From contig CAKQFW010000032.1 of NCBI GenBank assembly GCA_934230965.1, forward strand, positions 1 through 13,932: 13,932 bases of DNA, written 5' to 3'. Numbering within the stretch: the first letter of the stretch is position 1; every line of letters starts with the position of its first letter. The stretch comes from an uncultured Prevotella sp. (GTDB lineage: Bacteria; Bacteroidota; Bacteroidia; Bacteroidales; Bacteroidaceae). This document shows positions 7,835 to 13,923 of this stretch, in pieces. A model generated the notes under the pieces. That model saw only the letters and a program-made list of their open reading frames with translations. It searched no databases and was not told the origin of the DNA. Position numbers and translations under genes: made by a program.

Positions 7835-8287
7835 TTACAATACAACAAGAGTCGGAGGGCCGCGTCGTTTCCAGTGCTTGGCGTGGCAGCCAGACAGTAA
7901 TGCAGCATCGGCCGACACAAAACCGTTTGTGCCAGTAGTTGCAAAAAGATATGAATAAAAATAATGATTGTTCCAAAAGTCGGGAGAAAGGCACAAAGGG
8001 GTTCCTCCACCAAAGCCATCATTGCCGCCAAAGCCTCCGCCCATATTATCATGAGCCAGCTGTGTCGCAAAATCTTTTTGGCCTATGGGTAAGAACAGAT
8101 GGTGCTGTTCAAGCTTTAGGTTGTGACAATGATGCGTATGCTCATCGTTTATGCGCCCATCTTTTTGGCACATCTGCACCGACACGCAAAACGCTCCACC
8201 CTCATGATGATGGTGGGGGAAGAGCACGAGCATGAGCAACACCACTGTGCCCAATGCCGCCAAATATTTGCGTACGGATGATTTCAC
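7835..8287 (-). CDS. Small His/Cys-rich exported protein, first gene of the metal operon
   Basis: Product of 150 residues with an N-terminal hydrophobic segment (about 8-23) that looks like a signal peptide or anchor. It is followed at once by HHHH (25-28) and then Cys34, Cys40, the cluster H50/H52/H53/C54/H55, H62/H63, Cys99 and Cys134-His135. This density of metal ligands and its position upstream of the adaptor gene suggest a periplasmic metal-binding or sensing partner. It ends in the basic, proline-containing tail RRGPPTLVVL. It resembles small His-rich proteins of unknown function found beside such pumps in Bacteroidetes (possibly the DUF6769 group, not verified). The start is a GTG at 8287; an in-frame TAA lies four codons upstream, and no ATG precedes residue 19. 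The function is not established. Confidence 0.75.
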   Translation of the reverse strand: MKSSVRKYLAALGTVVLLMLVLFPHHHHEGGAFCVSVQMCQKDGRINDEHTHHCHNLKLEQHHLFLPIGQKDFATQLAHDNMGGGFGGNDGFGGGTPLCLSPDFWNNHYFYSYLFATTGTNGFVSADAALLSGCHAKHWKRRGPPTLVVL

Positions 8288-8291
8288 AATG

Positions 8292-8328
8292 CAAAATTAC
8301 TACTTTTATTTTGCAACTCGGTTGCAAA
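8292..8328 (-). promoter_or_regulatory. Candidate promoter of the metal-efflux operon
   Basis: On the minus strand TAATTTTG (8299 down to 8292) is a perfect TAnnTTTG -7 box. A TTTG (8328-8325) lies 25 nt upstream of it, a little farther than the usual spacing of about 20. The -7 box ends only 4 nt before the GTG start, so transcription from it would begin at or next to the start codon (nearly leaderless). No metal-regulator operator could be recognised, and no regulator gene lies in the window. Confidence 0.4.
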
Positions 8329-8372
8329 GCCGCGCTTTATATTATTTTATGATTTCTCTTTTGAAACACAAA

Positions 8373-8427
8373 GCGCCCTGTAAAGACTAAGCCATGAAAG
8401 CATGGGCCTTTAGTCTTTACAGGGCGC
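8373..8427 (-). terminator. nagA: Long terminator-like hairpin after the nagA pair
   Basis: A perfect 18-bp inverted repeat (8373-8390 with 8410-8427) is extended inward by GCCATG/CATGGGC with small bulges, leaving an AAAG loop (8397-8400). On the minus strand it begins 27 nt after the downstream nagA stop and is followed by a U-rich CTTTGTGTTTC stretch. It also separates the nagA unit from the metal operon, whose promoter starts just downstream. The tail is not a pure U run, so termination is likely but not certain. Confidence 0.75.
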
Positions 8428-8454
8428 ATAAACACTTATAGATAGTTTTTTTTC

Positions 8455-9612
8455 TTACAGTAGGTTGGTTACCTCGCGGCCCATCTGCATTACATAGGTA
8501 AGGTTGATGTCTTTATCAAACATCATGATGTCGGCATCTTTACCTTCTTCGATAGAGCCTTTGCGGTCAAACACACCCATAATCTTGGCGGGTGTTTCGC
8601 TGGCCATACGGAAGACGTCAATCATTGGGATTTCGGCCTTCAAGATACAGGTGCGAATAAGGGTGTCCATGGTGGCGATAGAGCCTGCCAATGCCGAGTG
8701 GTCGGCCAACTTGCACACACCATCTTCCAGGATGACGCGTGGCTCGCAAGTAACCTCACCATTGCTTGCTGCATACGCCAGCGAGTCGGTGATAAGTGCC
8801 ATCTTCTCTACACCCTTAATCTGATATACCACGTGCAGCATTACGGGGGGCACATGTATGCCGTCGGCAATGGTTTCTACCGTCATGTCTTGCAAGGCAT
8901 ACACGCTCTCTACGGTGCCTGGCACCTTAAACTCGTGCTCCTTATACACCACAGGCATAGCGTTATAGAAGTGGGCAGCATGGGTCATGCCAGCATTATG
9001 TGCGGCCTCTACCGTTTCAAAGGTAGCGTGTGTGCACGTGAGGGCGGTAAGTACACCATGACGGCGGCAAGCCTCAATAAACTCGATTGAGCCAGGCAAC
9101 TCAGGAGCCTCGTCCCAGCGCTTGATGCAAGGATTGTTGTCGAGCAGCGGCTCATACTTTTCGGGTTCGGGGGCTTTGCTCAAATCGGGGTCGAGCACAC
9201 GCGCTTGAGCGGGGTTCAGATAGGGCCCTTCGATGTGCAGTCCGAGTACGGGGCTATCTTCCTCATCCATCAGCTTTTGGCAAGTTTTGCACGCCGTTTC
9301 TATCATAGGCACTGTCGATGTTGACAGTGTAGGATACATTGCTGTGGTGCCATGTTTTACATGAGCGCTGACAGCTGTGCGGAAAGCCTCTTCTGAGCCC
9401 TCCACAAAGTCGCGGCCTCCACCGCCGTGTGTGTGCATATCAATGCCTCCGGGCACTACATAGCCACCCTTGGCGTCGATTATTTCAGCACCTACGACGT
9501 GTAAGTTGATATTTGAAACGGCTCTAATCTTATTGCCGTCGATTACTACAGATCCGCCATCGAGCCATCCCTTAGGGGTGAGGATGCGACCATTGACTAT
9601 TTGCTTCAGCAT
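8455..9612 (-). CDS. nagA: N-acetylglucosamine-6-phosphate deacetylase paralogue with altered metal ligand
   Basis: Cytoplasmic amidohydrolase-family enzyme (385 residues) expected to remove acetate from GlcNAc-6-phosphate in amino-sugar catabolism or peptidoglycan recycling. Family features: the HTHGGGG metal loop (His60, His62), the EGPYLNP motif (Glu128), AAHFYNAM (His214), DGIHV (His253) and ITDS with the catalytic Asp276. By family knowledge Glu128, a His at position 193 and His214 bind the metal. Here position 193 is Cys, in TCTHAT, whereas the adjacent paralogue has GHTRAT, and a new His appears two residues later (His195). The change could keep metal binding through Cys, alter metal choice or lower activity. 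It is the second gene of a tandem pair, 88 nt after its paralogue, with a hairpin between them. Same length and high identity along the whole chain point to local duplication. Confidence 0.9.
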   Translation of the reverse strand: MLKQIVNGRILTPKGWLDGGSVVIDGNKIRAVSNINLHVVGAEIIDAKGGYVVPGGIDMHTHGGGGRDFVEGSEEAFRTAVSAHVKHGTTAMYPTLSTSTVPMIETACKTCQKLMDEEDSPVLGLHIEGPYLNPAQARVLDPDLSKAPEPEKYEPLLDNNPCIKRWDEAPELPGSIEFIEACRRHGVLTALTCTHATFETVEAAHNAGMTHAAHFYNAMPVVYKEHEFKVPGTVESVYALQDMTVETIADGIHVPPVMLHVVYQIKGVEKMALITDSLAYAASNGEVTCEPRVILEDGVCKLADHSALAGSIATMDTLIRTCILKAEIPMIDVFRMASETPAKIMGVFDRKGSIEEGKDADIMMFDKDINLTYVMQMGREVTNLL

Positions 9613-9627
9613 ACTATTCTTGTTTGT

Positions 9628-9662
9628 TTAAGTTTCGCATGTCGAAGACTTGCGAAACTTAA
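9628..9662 (-). other. Hairpin in the spacer between the two nagA genes
   Basis: A perfect 12-bp inverted repeat (TTAAGTTTCGCA 9628-9639 with TGCGAAACTTAA 9651-9662) has an 11-nt loop that could add a small inner stem. It sits 15 nt before the start codon of the downstream nagA. On the minus strand it is not followed by a U tract, so it is not a standard terminator. It may stabilise or process the mRNA, or modulate translation of the second gene. Confidence 0.6.
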
Positions 9663-9700
9663 GTTAATTTATCAAAGTAGTGTGATATCTTATGTTCTTT

Positions 9701-10858
9701 TTAGAGCTCGTTGGTAACCTCGTTACCCATCTGCATAACATAGGTAAGTTTGAGGTCGTCGTCGAACATCATGATGTCGGCATCTTTGCCATCTTCGAGC
9801 GAGCCCTTGCGGTCGAACACGCCCATAATCTTGGCAGGGGTTTCGCTGGCCATGCGGCAAGCATCGGCCATAGGTATGTTAGCCATCTTCACACAGGTGC
9901 GAATAAGGCGGTCCATGGTGGCGATAGAGCCAGCCAATGCCGAGTGGTCGGCCAGTTTGCATACGCCATCTTCGAGGATAACGCGGGGGTCGAAAGCTAC
10001 ACCCTCGTCGCTTGCAGCACATGCCAGCGAGTCGGTAATGAGAGCTGTCTTCTCTACACCCTTTATTTGATATACCACGCGCAGCATTACGGGGGGCACG
10101 TGTATGCCGTCGGCAATCACCTCAACGCTCATATCTGGCAGGGCATAAACGCTCTCTACGGTGCCAGGCACCTTAAACTCGTGCTCCTTATATACCACGG
10201 GCATGGCGTTATAGAAGTGTGTGGCGTGCATCATGCCCGCATTGTGGGCGGCCACCACATCTTTATAGGTAGCGCGTGTGTGGCCGATAGATGCTAAAAC
10301 ACCGTGCTTGCAGCAAGCCTTGATAAACTCGATTGAGCCAGGTAGCTCAGGAGCCTCGTCCCAGCGCTTGATGCAAGGATATTTTTCAAGTAGGGGTTCA
10401 TATTCTTCGGCCACAGGTGCCTTAATCCACTCAGGAATTTGGGCGCCAGCCTGTTTGGGGTTGAAGTAGGGGCCTTCGAGGTGCAATCCCAGTACGGGGC
10501 TGTTCTCCTCGTCCATCATCTTTTGGCAGGTTTCGCAAGCGGCCTCAATCATGGGTACGGTTGAAGACGACAGGGTGGGGAAGATAGATGTGGTGCCGTG
10601 CTTCATGTGAGCCTTAATGGCCACACGGAAAGCCTCTTCTGTGCCCTCCATAAAGTCGCGTCCGCCACCGCCATGTACGTGCATCTCAATGCCGCCAGGC
10701 ACTACATAGCAACCTTTTGCGTCGATAATTTCGGCATCAACGATAAAGAGATTACTGTTCGACACGGCCTTAATTTTATTGCCATCGATAATTACTGAGC
10801 CACCTTCAAGCCATCCCTGAGGTGTAAGGATGCGGCCGTTAATAATTTGTTTAAGCAT
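9701..10858 (-). CDS. nagA: N-acetylglucosamine-6-phosphate deacetylase, canonical copy
   Basis: Cytoplasmic GlcNAc-6-phosphate deacetylase giving glucosamine-6-phosphate and acetate. The 385 residues keep all the residues I can place: the HVHGGGG loop (His60, His62), EGPYFNP (Glu128), GHTRAT (His193), ATHFYNAM (His214), DGIHV (His253) and ITDS (Asp276). Length equals E. coli NagA (382) within a few residues. It is the first gene of the tandem pair, from an ATG at 10858 with a good -7 box about 95 nt upstream. The closely similar copy downstream (8455-9612) has diverged most visibly at the metal-binding motif, so this one is the better candidate for the standard activity. No nagB, sugar transporter or regulator lies alongside in the window. 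Confidence 0.94.
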   Translation of the reverse strand: MLKQIINGRILTPQGWLEGGSVIIDGNKIKAVSNSNLFIVDAEIIDAKGCYVVPGGIEMHVHGGGGRDFMEGTEEAFRVAIKAHMKHGTTSIFPTLSSSTVPMIEAACETCQKMMDEENSPVLGLHLEGPYFNPKQAGAQIPEWIKAPVAEEYEPLLEKYPCIKRWDEAPELPGSIEFIKACCKHGVLASIGHTRATYKDVVAAHNAGMMHATHFYNAMPVVYKEHEFKVPGTVESVYALPDMSVEVIADGIHVPPVMLRVVYQIKGVEKTALITDSLACAASDEGVAFDPRVILEDGVCKLADHSALAGSIATMDRLIRTCVKMANIPMADACRMASETPAKIMGVFDRKGSLEDGKDADIMMFDDDLKLTYVMQMGNEVTNEL

Positions 10859-10954
10859 AATTATATGTTTAGTTGTGAGAACCTTTCAAGCTGCAGTTTT
10901 CGGGTTTAATAGATATGTGCAACACTTTTTGAGTTCATTCTTAGATTTCCAAGA

Positions 10955-10962
10955 CAAAGGTA
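10955..10962 (-). promoter_or_regulatory. -7 box of the nagA pair
   Basis: Minus-strand TACCTTTG is a perfect match to the Bacteroidetes TAnnTTTG element. Transcription would start near 10950, leaving a leader of about 90 nt before the ATG at 10858. No convincing TTTG -33 element was found at the expected distance; only a GGTTTAT near 10985-10991 is close. Confidence 0.5.
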
Positions 10963-11231
10963 CACATAATTTTCTAACTGAGCGCCATAAACCACTAATT
11001 ATCTACCCCCATTCTTCCTTTTGCTCCTTTTTTGCTATATAGACACGACAAACGCAAAGGTTTGTTTTAAATCAAGTGCTTTTAAGTGGTTACAACGATT
11101 GGGAGACGTGTTTTGGAAGACAATGCGAGGTATCAGAAAACAATAATCAACAACCTCATTAATAATAGCTCAAGTTTCGCCTGTCACCGCTCTGTATGGG
11201 TTTAACGCTTCAAACGATCATGCTCTAAGTG
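10963..11231. other. Non-coding part of the divergent intergenic region
   Basis: Between the nagA promoter and the tandem repeats before the ATPase gene I see no gene-like reading frame, tRNA, mobile-element end or terminator. The sequence is AT-rich and irregular. It may hold regulatory sites for either side, but nothing specific can be supported. Confidence 0.5.
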
Positions 11232-11360
11232 AAAGTCGTCAGGAAAATGTGATGATTGTCTGAAAAGTCGTTAGGAAAATGTGATGATTGTCAGAAAACT
11301 CGTCAGGAAAATGTGATAATATTAGTTAAAAGTCGTGCCGAAAATGTGATTATGTTATTG
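11232..11360 (+). repeat. Array of four direct repeats, 32-33 bp unit, upstream of the ATPase
   Basis: Units start at 11232, 11264, 11296 and 11329. The first two are nearly identical, the third diverges at its end and the fourth keeps mainly AAAGTCGT and GAAAATGTGAT. All four share the core AAAATGTGAT, and the first three share TCGT(C/T)AGGAAAATGTGAT. There are no spacers, so this is not a CRISPR array. The period is about three helical turns, which would place the cores on one face of the DNA. The last unit abuts the ATPase promoter. An operator or iteron-type protein-binding array, or copies of a decayed promoter segment, are both possible. Confidence 0.85.
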
Positions 11361-11386
11361 CAATTTACTGATTATTAGTATTTTTG
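11358..11386 (+). promoter_or_regulatory. Promoter of the DUF4143 ATPase gene
   Basis: A TTG at 11358-11360 is 18 nt upstream of TATTTTTG (11379-11386), a perfect TAnnTTTG box. Transcription should begin near 11391, about 14 nt before the ATG at 11405. This also argues against the TTG at 11384 as the start codon, because it lies within the -7 box. Confidence 0.65.
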
Positions 11387-11404
11387 CAAAAAAAAGAAAC
11401 AAAT

Positions 11405-12712
11405 ATGGAAAGAATACTTATAAGCGAACTGCAAAAATGGAAAGATAAATACGACCGCAAGCCCCTTATTCTTCGAGGAGCACGACAGGTAGGCAAAACC
11501 TGGTTGCTTAAAGATTTCGGCAAGCGGTTTTTCAAAAACGTTTGCTATATCAACTTTGAACAAAAGGATGTTTTAGGAGCAATTTTTGAAGGCACACTAT
11601 CTCCACAACGTATCATTGAACAGCTATCTGTATACACAGGAAGCAAAATATTGCCTAACGATACGCTATTAATCTTTGACGAGGTGCAAGAGATGCCACG
11701 TGCTTTAACATCTTTAAAATATTTTGCAGAAGAAGCACCCGAATATGCCATCTGCTGCGCTGGTTCACTGTTAGGAGTGGCATTGCACGAAGGGACCTCA
11801 TTTCCCGTAGGCAAAGTAGAGTTTCTTGATCTCTATCCTCTTTCTTTTCATGAGTTTCTGTTAGCCAATGGAGAGGAGATGTTATTAAATTATATTTTAA
11901 GAGATGGCAACCGCAATCTGGCTCCATTTACAGAAAAACTTACCGACTATTTGAAGAAATACTTCGTAATAGGCGGCATGCCGTCGGTCATTTTAAAATG
12001 GTTAGACACGCACGACTTCTTCGATGTTGATGATGTGCAAAAACAGTTAGTCACTGCCTATGAAAACGATTTCTCTAAGCATGCACCGAAGCAGATGGTA
12101 GAGAAAATAAGATATATATGGGACAGCATACCATCACAACTTGCCAAGGAAAATAAAAAGTTTGTTTACGGTTTGGTGCGCGATGGAGCCCGCGCAAGAG
12201 AATATGAAGACGCTATTATGTGGCTGAGCGATGCAGGTGAAATTATACGTACATATAATATTAGCAAGCCAGATGTTCCACTTAAAGCTTATGCCGATTT
12301 AAAATCGTTTAAAGTGTTTTTGTTAGACGTAGGCCTACTTAGATGTATTAGTGGCGTTTCGCCTAAAGTTATACTCGAAGGTAGCCGTATATTTGAAGAA
12401 TTCAAGGGAGCACTGACTGAACAATATGTATGTCAAGAGTTACAATTGTTCAAACGCCTACAAACAAATTTTTATTGGACCTCCTCGTCAACGGCAGAAA
12501 TCGACTTCCTTGTCTCTGACGGTATGGAGGTGTATCCGCTTGAGTGTAAAGCGGGCTTAACCATGAATGCGAAAAGCTTGAAGGTGTATCGACAAAAGTA
12601 TATGCCCAAATATGCTTTGCGCACAAGTTTGCTACCATATTCAAAAAATGAAGAAGAAGGCATTATAAACCTTCCCTTATACCTCCTCTTTGCTTTACCT
12701 GCTGAGTTGTGA
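11405..12712 (+). CDS. AAA ATPase with DUF4143 and nuclease-like C-terminal region
   Basis: Member of the large Bacteroidetes/archaeal family of P-loop ATPases joined to DUF4143. The 435 residues (from ATG 11405) contain Walker A GARQVGKT (25-32), Walker B LLIFDE (88-93) and a sensor-type AGS (119-121). The DUF4143 part begins near KYFVIGGMPSV (185-195). Close to the end, AEIDFLV...YPLECKAG supplies Glu365-x-Asp367 and Glu380-x-Lys382, the spacing of a PD-(D/E)xK nuclease-like core. The biological role of this family is not settled; suggestions range from DNA transactions to defence or toxin-like functions, and none is shown here. An in-frame TTG at 11384 would add seven residues but falls in the promoter. 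The gene stands alone, with a repeat array upstream. Its A/T-rich codon use differs from the GC-richer pump and nagA genes, which fits a separate origin. Confidence 0.9.
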   Translation: MERILISELQKWKDKYDRKPLILRGARQVGKTWLLKDFGKRFFKNVCYINFEQKDVLGAIFEGTLSPQRIIEQLSVYTGSKILPNDTLLIFDEVQEMPRALTSLKYFAEEAPEYAICCAGSLLGVALHEGTSFPVGKVEFLDLYPLSFHEFLLANGEEMLLNYILRDGNRNLAPFTEKLTDYLKKYFVIGGMPSVILKWLDTHDFFDVDDVQKQLVTAYENDFSKHAPKQMVEKIRYIWDSIPSQLAKENKKFVYGLVRDGARAREYEDAIMWLSDAGEIIRTYNISKPDVPLKAYADLKSFKVFLLDVGLLRCISGVSPKVILEGSRIFEEFKGALTEQYVCQELQLFKRLQTNFYWTSSSTAEIDFLVSDGMEVYPLECKAGLTMNAKSLKVYRQKYMPKYALRTSLLPYSKNEEEGIINLPLYLLFALPAEL

Positions 12713-13101
12713 AAGAAAATATTATGAGGCAACTGCCTTTATCATTTGCTGAAGTGCAGCCCGATTACTCGAAGTTGGACTTTGTCTTTTTACAGAAAAG
12801 CCTACCCCAACGGTGCGCGAGAAATTGAAATCTACATTATGGATTTAGTTTACGAACTGATGGAAAATGAATAATCAAAAGCCCTCCGTTTCGGGGGTGG
12901 GCATAAAAAATATAAATATGCTATAACAAAACAACAGACAACGGTGCCAAGTTCTGAGTGATGGGTTTTTTATCACAATACTAGTCTTGAGGTTTCGGTA
13001 TAGAAACTGTTTGTAAATGAATATTAGGGCTTTAAGTGCTATTTTTTAGTTTTAGTATGGTTTTTTATATTTTAAATGATGGTTATGTCAAAAAAAACAA
13101 C

Positions 13102-13109
13102 TTACTTTG
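13102..13109 (+). promoter_or_regulatory. Candidate -7 box for the two-gene unit at the window end
   Basis: TTACTTTG differs from TAnnTTTG at one fixed position. Transcription would start near 13114, about 35 nt before the ATG at 13149. No clear -33 TTTG is seen at the usual distance. Confidence 0.35.
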
Positions 13110-13134
13110 CAGAAAGAAACCATATAATAGATAA

Positions 13135-13141
13135 AAGGAGG
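13135..13141 (+). promoter_or_regulatory. Strong Shine-Dalgarno sequence
   Basis: AAGGAGG lies 7 nt before the ATG at 13149, a full match to the anti-Shine-Dalgarno consensus at near-optimal spacing. It fixes the start of the 77-residue protein. It is unusual here because Bacteroidetes genes rarely rely on such sites and no other gene in this window has one. Confidence 0.8.
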
Positions 13142-13148
13142 CAAATCT

Positions 13149-13382
13149 ATGTGCATTATTAATAACTTTACCCATTTTGTTAAAAATGGAGTTTCTGTTT
13201 TGCGCCGTGCCTCTTCAGGAACTTACGAAGAGAATTCGCCCGAGATTGAGGCTTTGAAGCGCGAGATGTTCTCTACGTCATCAAATCGTCACACTGATGT
13301 AGAGAACCTTAAAAAAGATCGTGACAATATCGCTCGTGACGTACGCACGGCATTTAATAATTTGATTTTGAACAATGGCTAA
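13149..13382 (+). CDS. Unknown 77-residue protein
   Basis: Small, charged, soluble-looking protein that I do not recognise. No signal peptide or membrane helix is evident. Residues about 31-70 (from PEIEALKREMF to RDVRTAFNNL) look helical, with regularly spaced hydrophobic residues, compatible with a coiled coil or small helical bundle. The start is well supported by AAGGAGG seven bases upstream. The stop TAA (13380-13382) overlaps an ATG at 13375 in another frame (ATGGCTAA), the arrangement typical of translational coupling to a following gene. The next gene encodes a DUF2335-like membrane protein, so the two may act together. Codon use is typical of AT-rich accessory genes. Confidence 0.7.
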   Translation: MCIINNFTHFVKNGVSVLRRASSGTYEENSPEIEALKREMFSTSSNRHTDVENLKKDRDNIARDVRTAFNNLILNNG

Positions 13383-13451
13383 CAATCGATTTCAATAAAA
13401 GACACTAAAATATCAAATGGGGGCGCTTATGGGAACCAAATAGAACAAACG

Positions 13452-13790
13452 GTGTCTGTAGATGATAATATATTGCCTGCTCCTCAAGAATTGGTTGAGT
13501 ATCAAAAAGTAGATCCGAAAATTGTTGATTTTCTTATTAAGTCGTCGGAGCGTGAGCAACTTCACCGTCACAAACAAGACGAAAAGAAATTAAAGATTTT
13601 GAACTACAATGAACACAAGGTAGGACGCATGAATTGGTGGGGTATGTTCTTCGCTTTTTTATCTATAGTTGTGACAATGGGACTTGCAGCCTTTGCTCTT
13701 TATCTTGATCGTGCTTGGTTTGCTGGTATATTTGGTCTTGTTGGCGTTGTTAGCATTGCATCTGTATTTATTAATAACAAGAAAGTATAA
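13452..13790 (+). CDS. DUF2335-like small membrane protein, N-terminus uncertain or frameshifted
   Basis: Resembles DUF2335 membrane proteins of unknown function: an N-terminal PAPQELVEYQKVDP motif (9-22), a charged helix with SSEREQLHRHKQDEKK (31-46), then two transmembrane helices (about 62-84 and 89-107) and a short basic tail. Read from GTG 13452 it has 112 residues, but that codon has no Shine-Dalgarno sequence. The same frame is open back to the stop of the preceding gene (13383 on), encoding protein-like sequence such as DTKISNGGAYGNQ. A better-placed start, ATG 13375, overlaps the upstream stop but is in another frame and meets TAA at 13396 after MANNRFQ. A -1 shift at TTTC (13390-13393) would join it to the main frame for about 138 residues. 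So the gene may be recoded, mutated, affected by a sequence error, or truly start at GTG. The DUF2335 assignment is by motif recall. Confidence 0.7.
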   Translation: MSVDDNILPAPQELVEYQKVDPKIVDFLIKSSEREQLHRHKQDEKKLKILNYNEHKVGRMNWWGMFFAFLSIVVTMGLAAFALYLDRAWFAGIFGLVGVVSIASVFINNKKV

Positions 13791-13809
13791 ATAAAATATA
13801 ATATTTTAT

Positions 13810-13844
13810 AACAGCCTCGGTACTTCGGTATCGAGGCTGTTTTC
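13810..13844 (+). terminator. Intrinsic terminator with a UUCG tetraloop
   Basis: A 14-bp stem with one G-U pair (13810-13823 with 13828-13841) is closed by the very stable C(TTCG)G loop and followed by a TTTT tract (the last two stem bases plus the next two). It begins 19 nt after the stop of the DUF2335-like gene and should end the two-gene transcript. Confidence 0.9.
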
Positions 13845-13870
13845 CTTATCTAACCTTATTATCATTAATA

Positions 13871-13923
13871 CGCGCTTCGCGCGGTTCTATATTAATGTTC
13901 AATTAATGGACATTAATGTTCTA
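13871..13923 (+). repeat. Dispersed structured repeat, copy 2
   Basis: Second copy of the element at 1815-1877: GCGGTT at 13881-13886, three variable bases, then 34 nt (13890-13923) identical to copy 1. The upstream GC hairpin is of different sequence (CGCGC-TTC-GCGCG, 13871-13883) but ends in the same GCG of GCGGTT. As with copy 1, it follows a strong terminator. The element may extend past the window edge. Confidence 0.8.

Larger units (their letters stand above)
12713..13148. other. Intergenic region without a recognisable gene; possible decayed reading frame
   Basis: This stretch of 436 bp follows the ATPase stop. A 34-codon frame starts at ATG 12724 and ends at 12828, overlapping fragments open in the other two plus frames (one reading EIEIYIMDLVYELMENE to a stop at 12874). 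That pattern would fit a small gene broken by frameshifts, but I recognise no family. A short GC-rich inverted repeat (GCCC 12881-12884 with GGGC 12899-12902, with inner C-G pairs) follows without a T tract on the plus strand. The remaining AT-rich sequence leads into the next gene's promoter. Confidence 0.35.

Noticed and set aside
7627..8070. 147-codon minus-strand frame overlapping the small His-rich gene and cusB
   Set aside because: It overlaps two better-supported genes in another frame and would cover the cusB signal peptide.
9692..10297. 201-codon plus-strand open frame opposite the upstream nagA gene
   Set aside because: It is antisense to a fully conserved deacetylase and has no recognisable protein character.
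11172..11185. AAGTTTCGC-C-TGTC resembling the left arm of the nagA spacer hairpin at 9630-9643
   Set aside because: Only 13 of 14 bases match and the inverted partner is absent, which is compatible with chance in a window this size.
11232..11360. CRISPR array
   Set aside because: The repeats are contiguous with no unique spacers, degrade across the array, and no cas genes are nearby.
11384..11404. TTG at 11384 as start codon of the ATPase
   Set aside because: It lies within the perfect -7 box; ATG 11405 follows the predicted transcription start at a normal distance.
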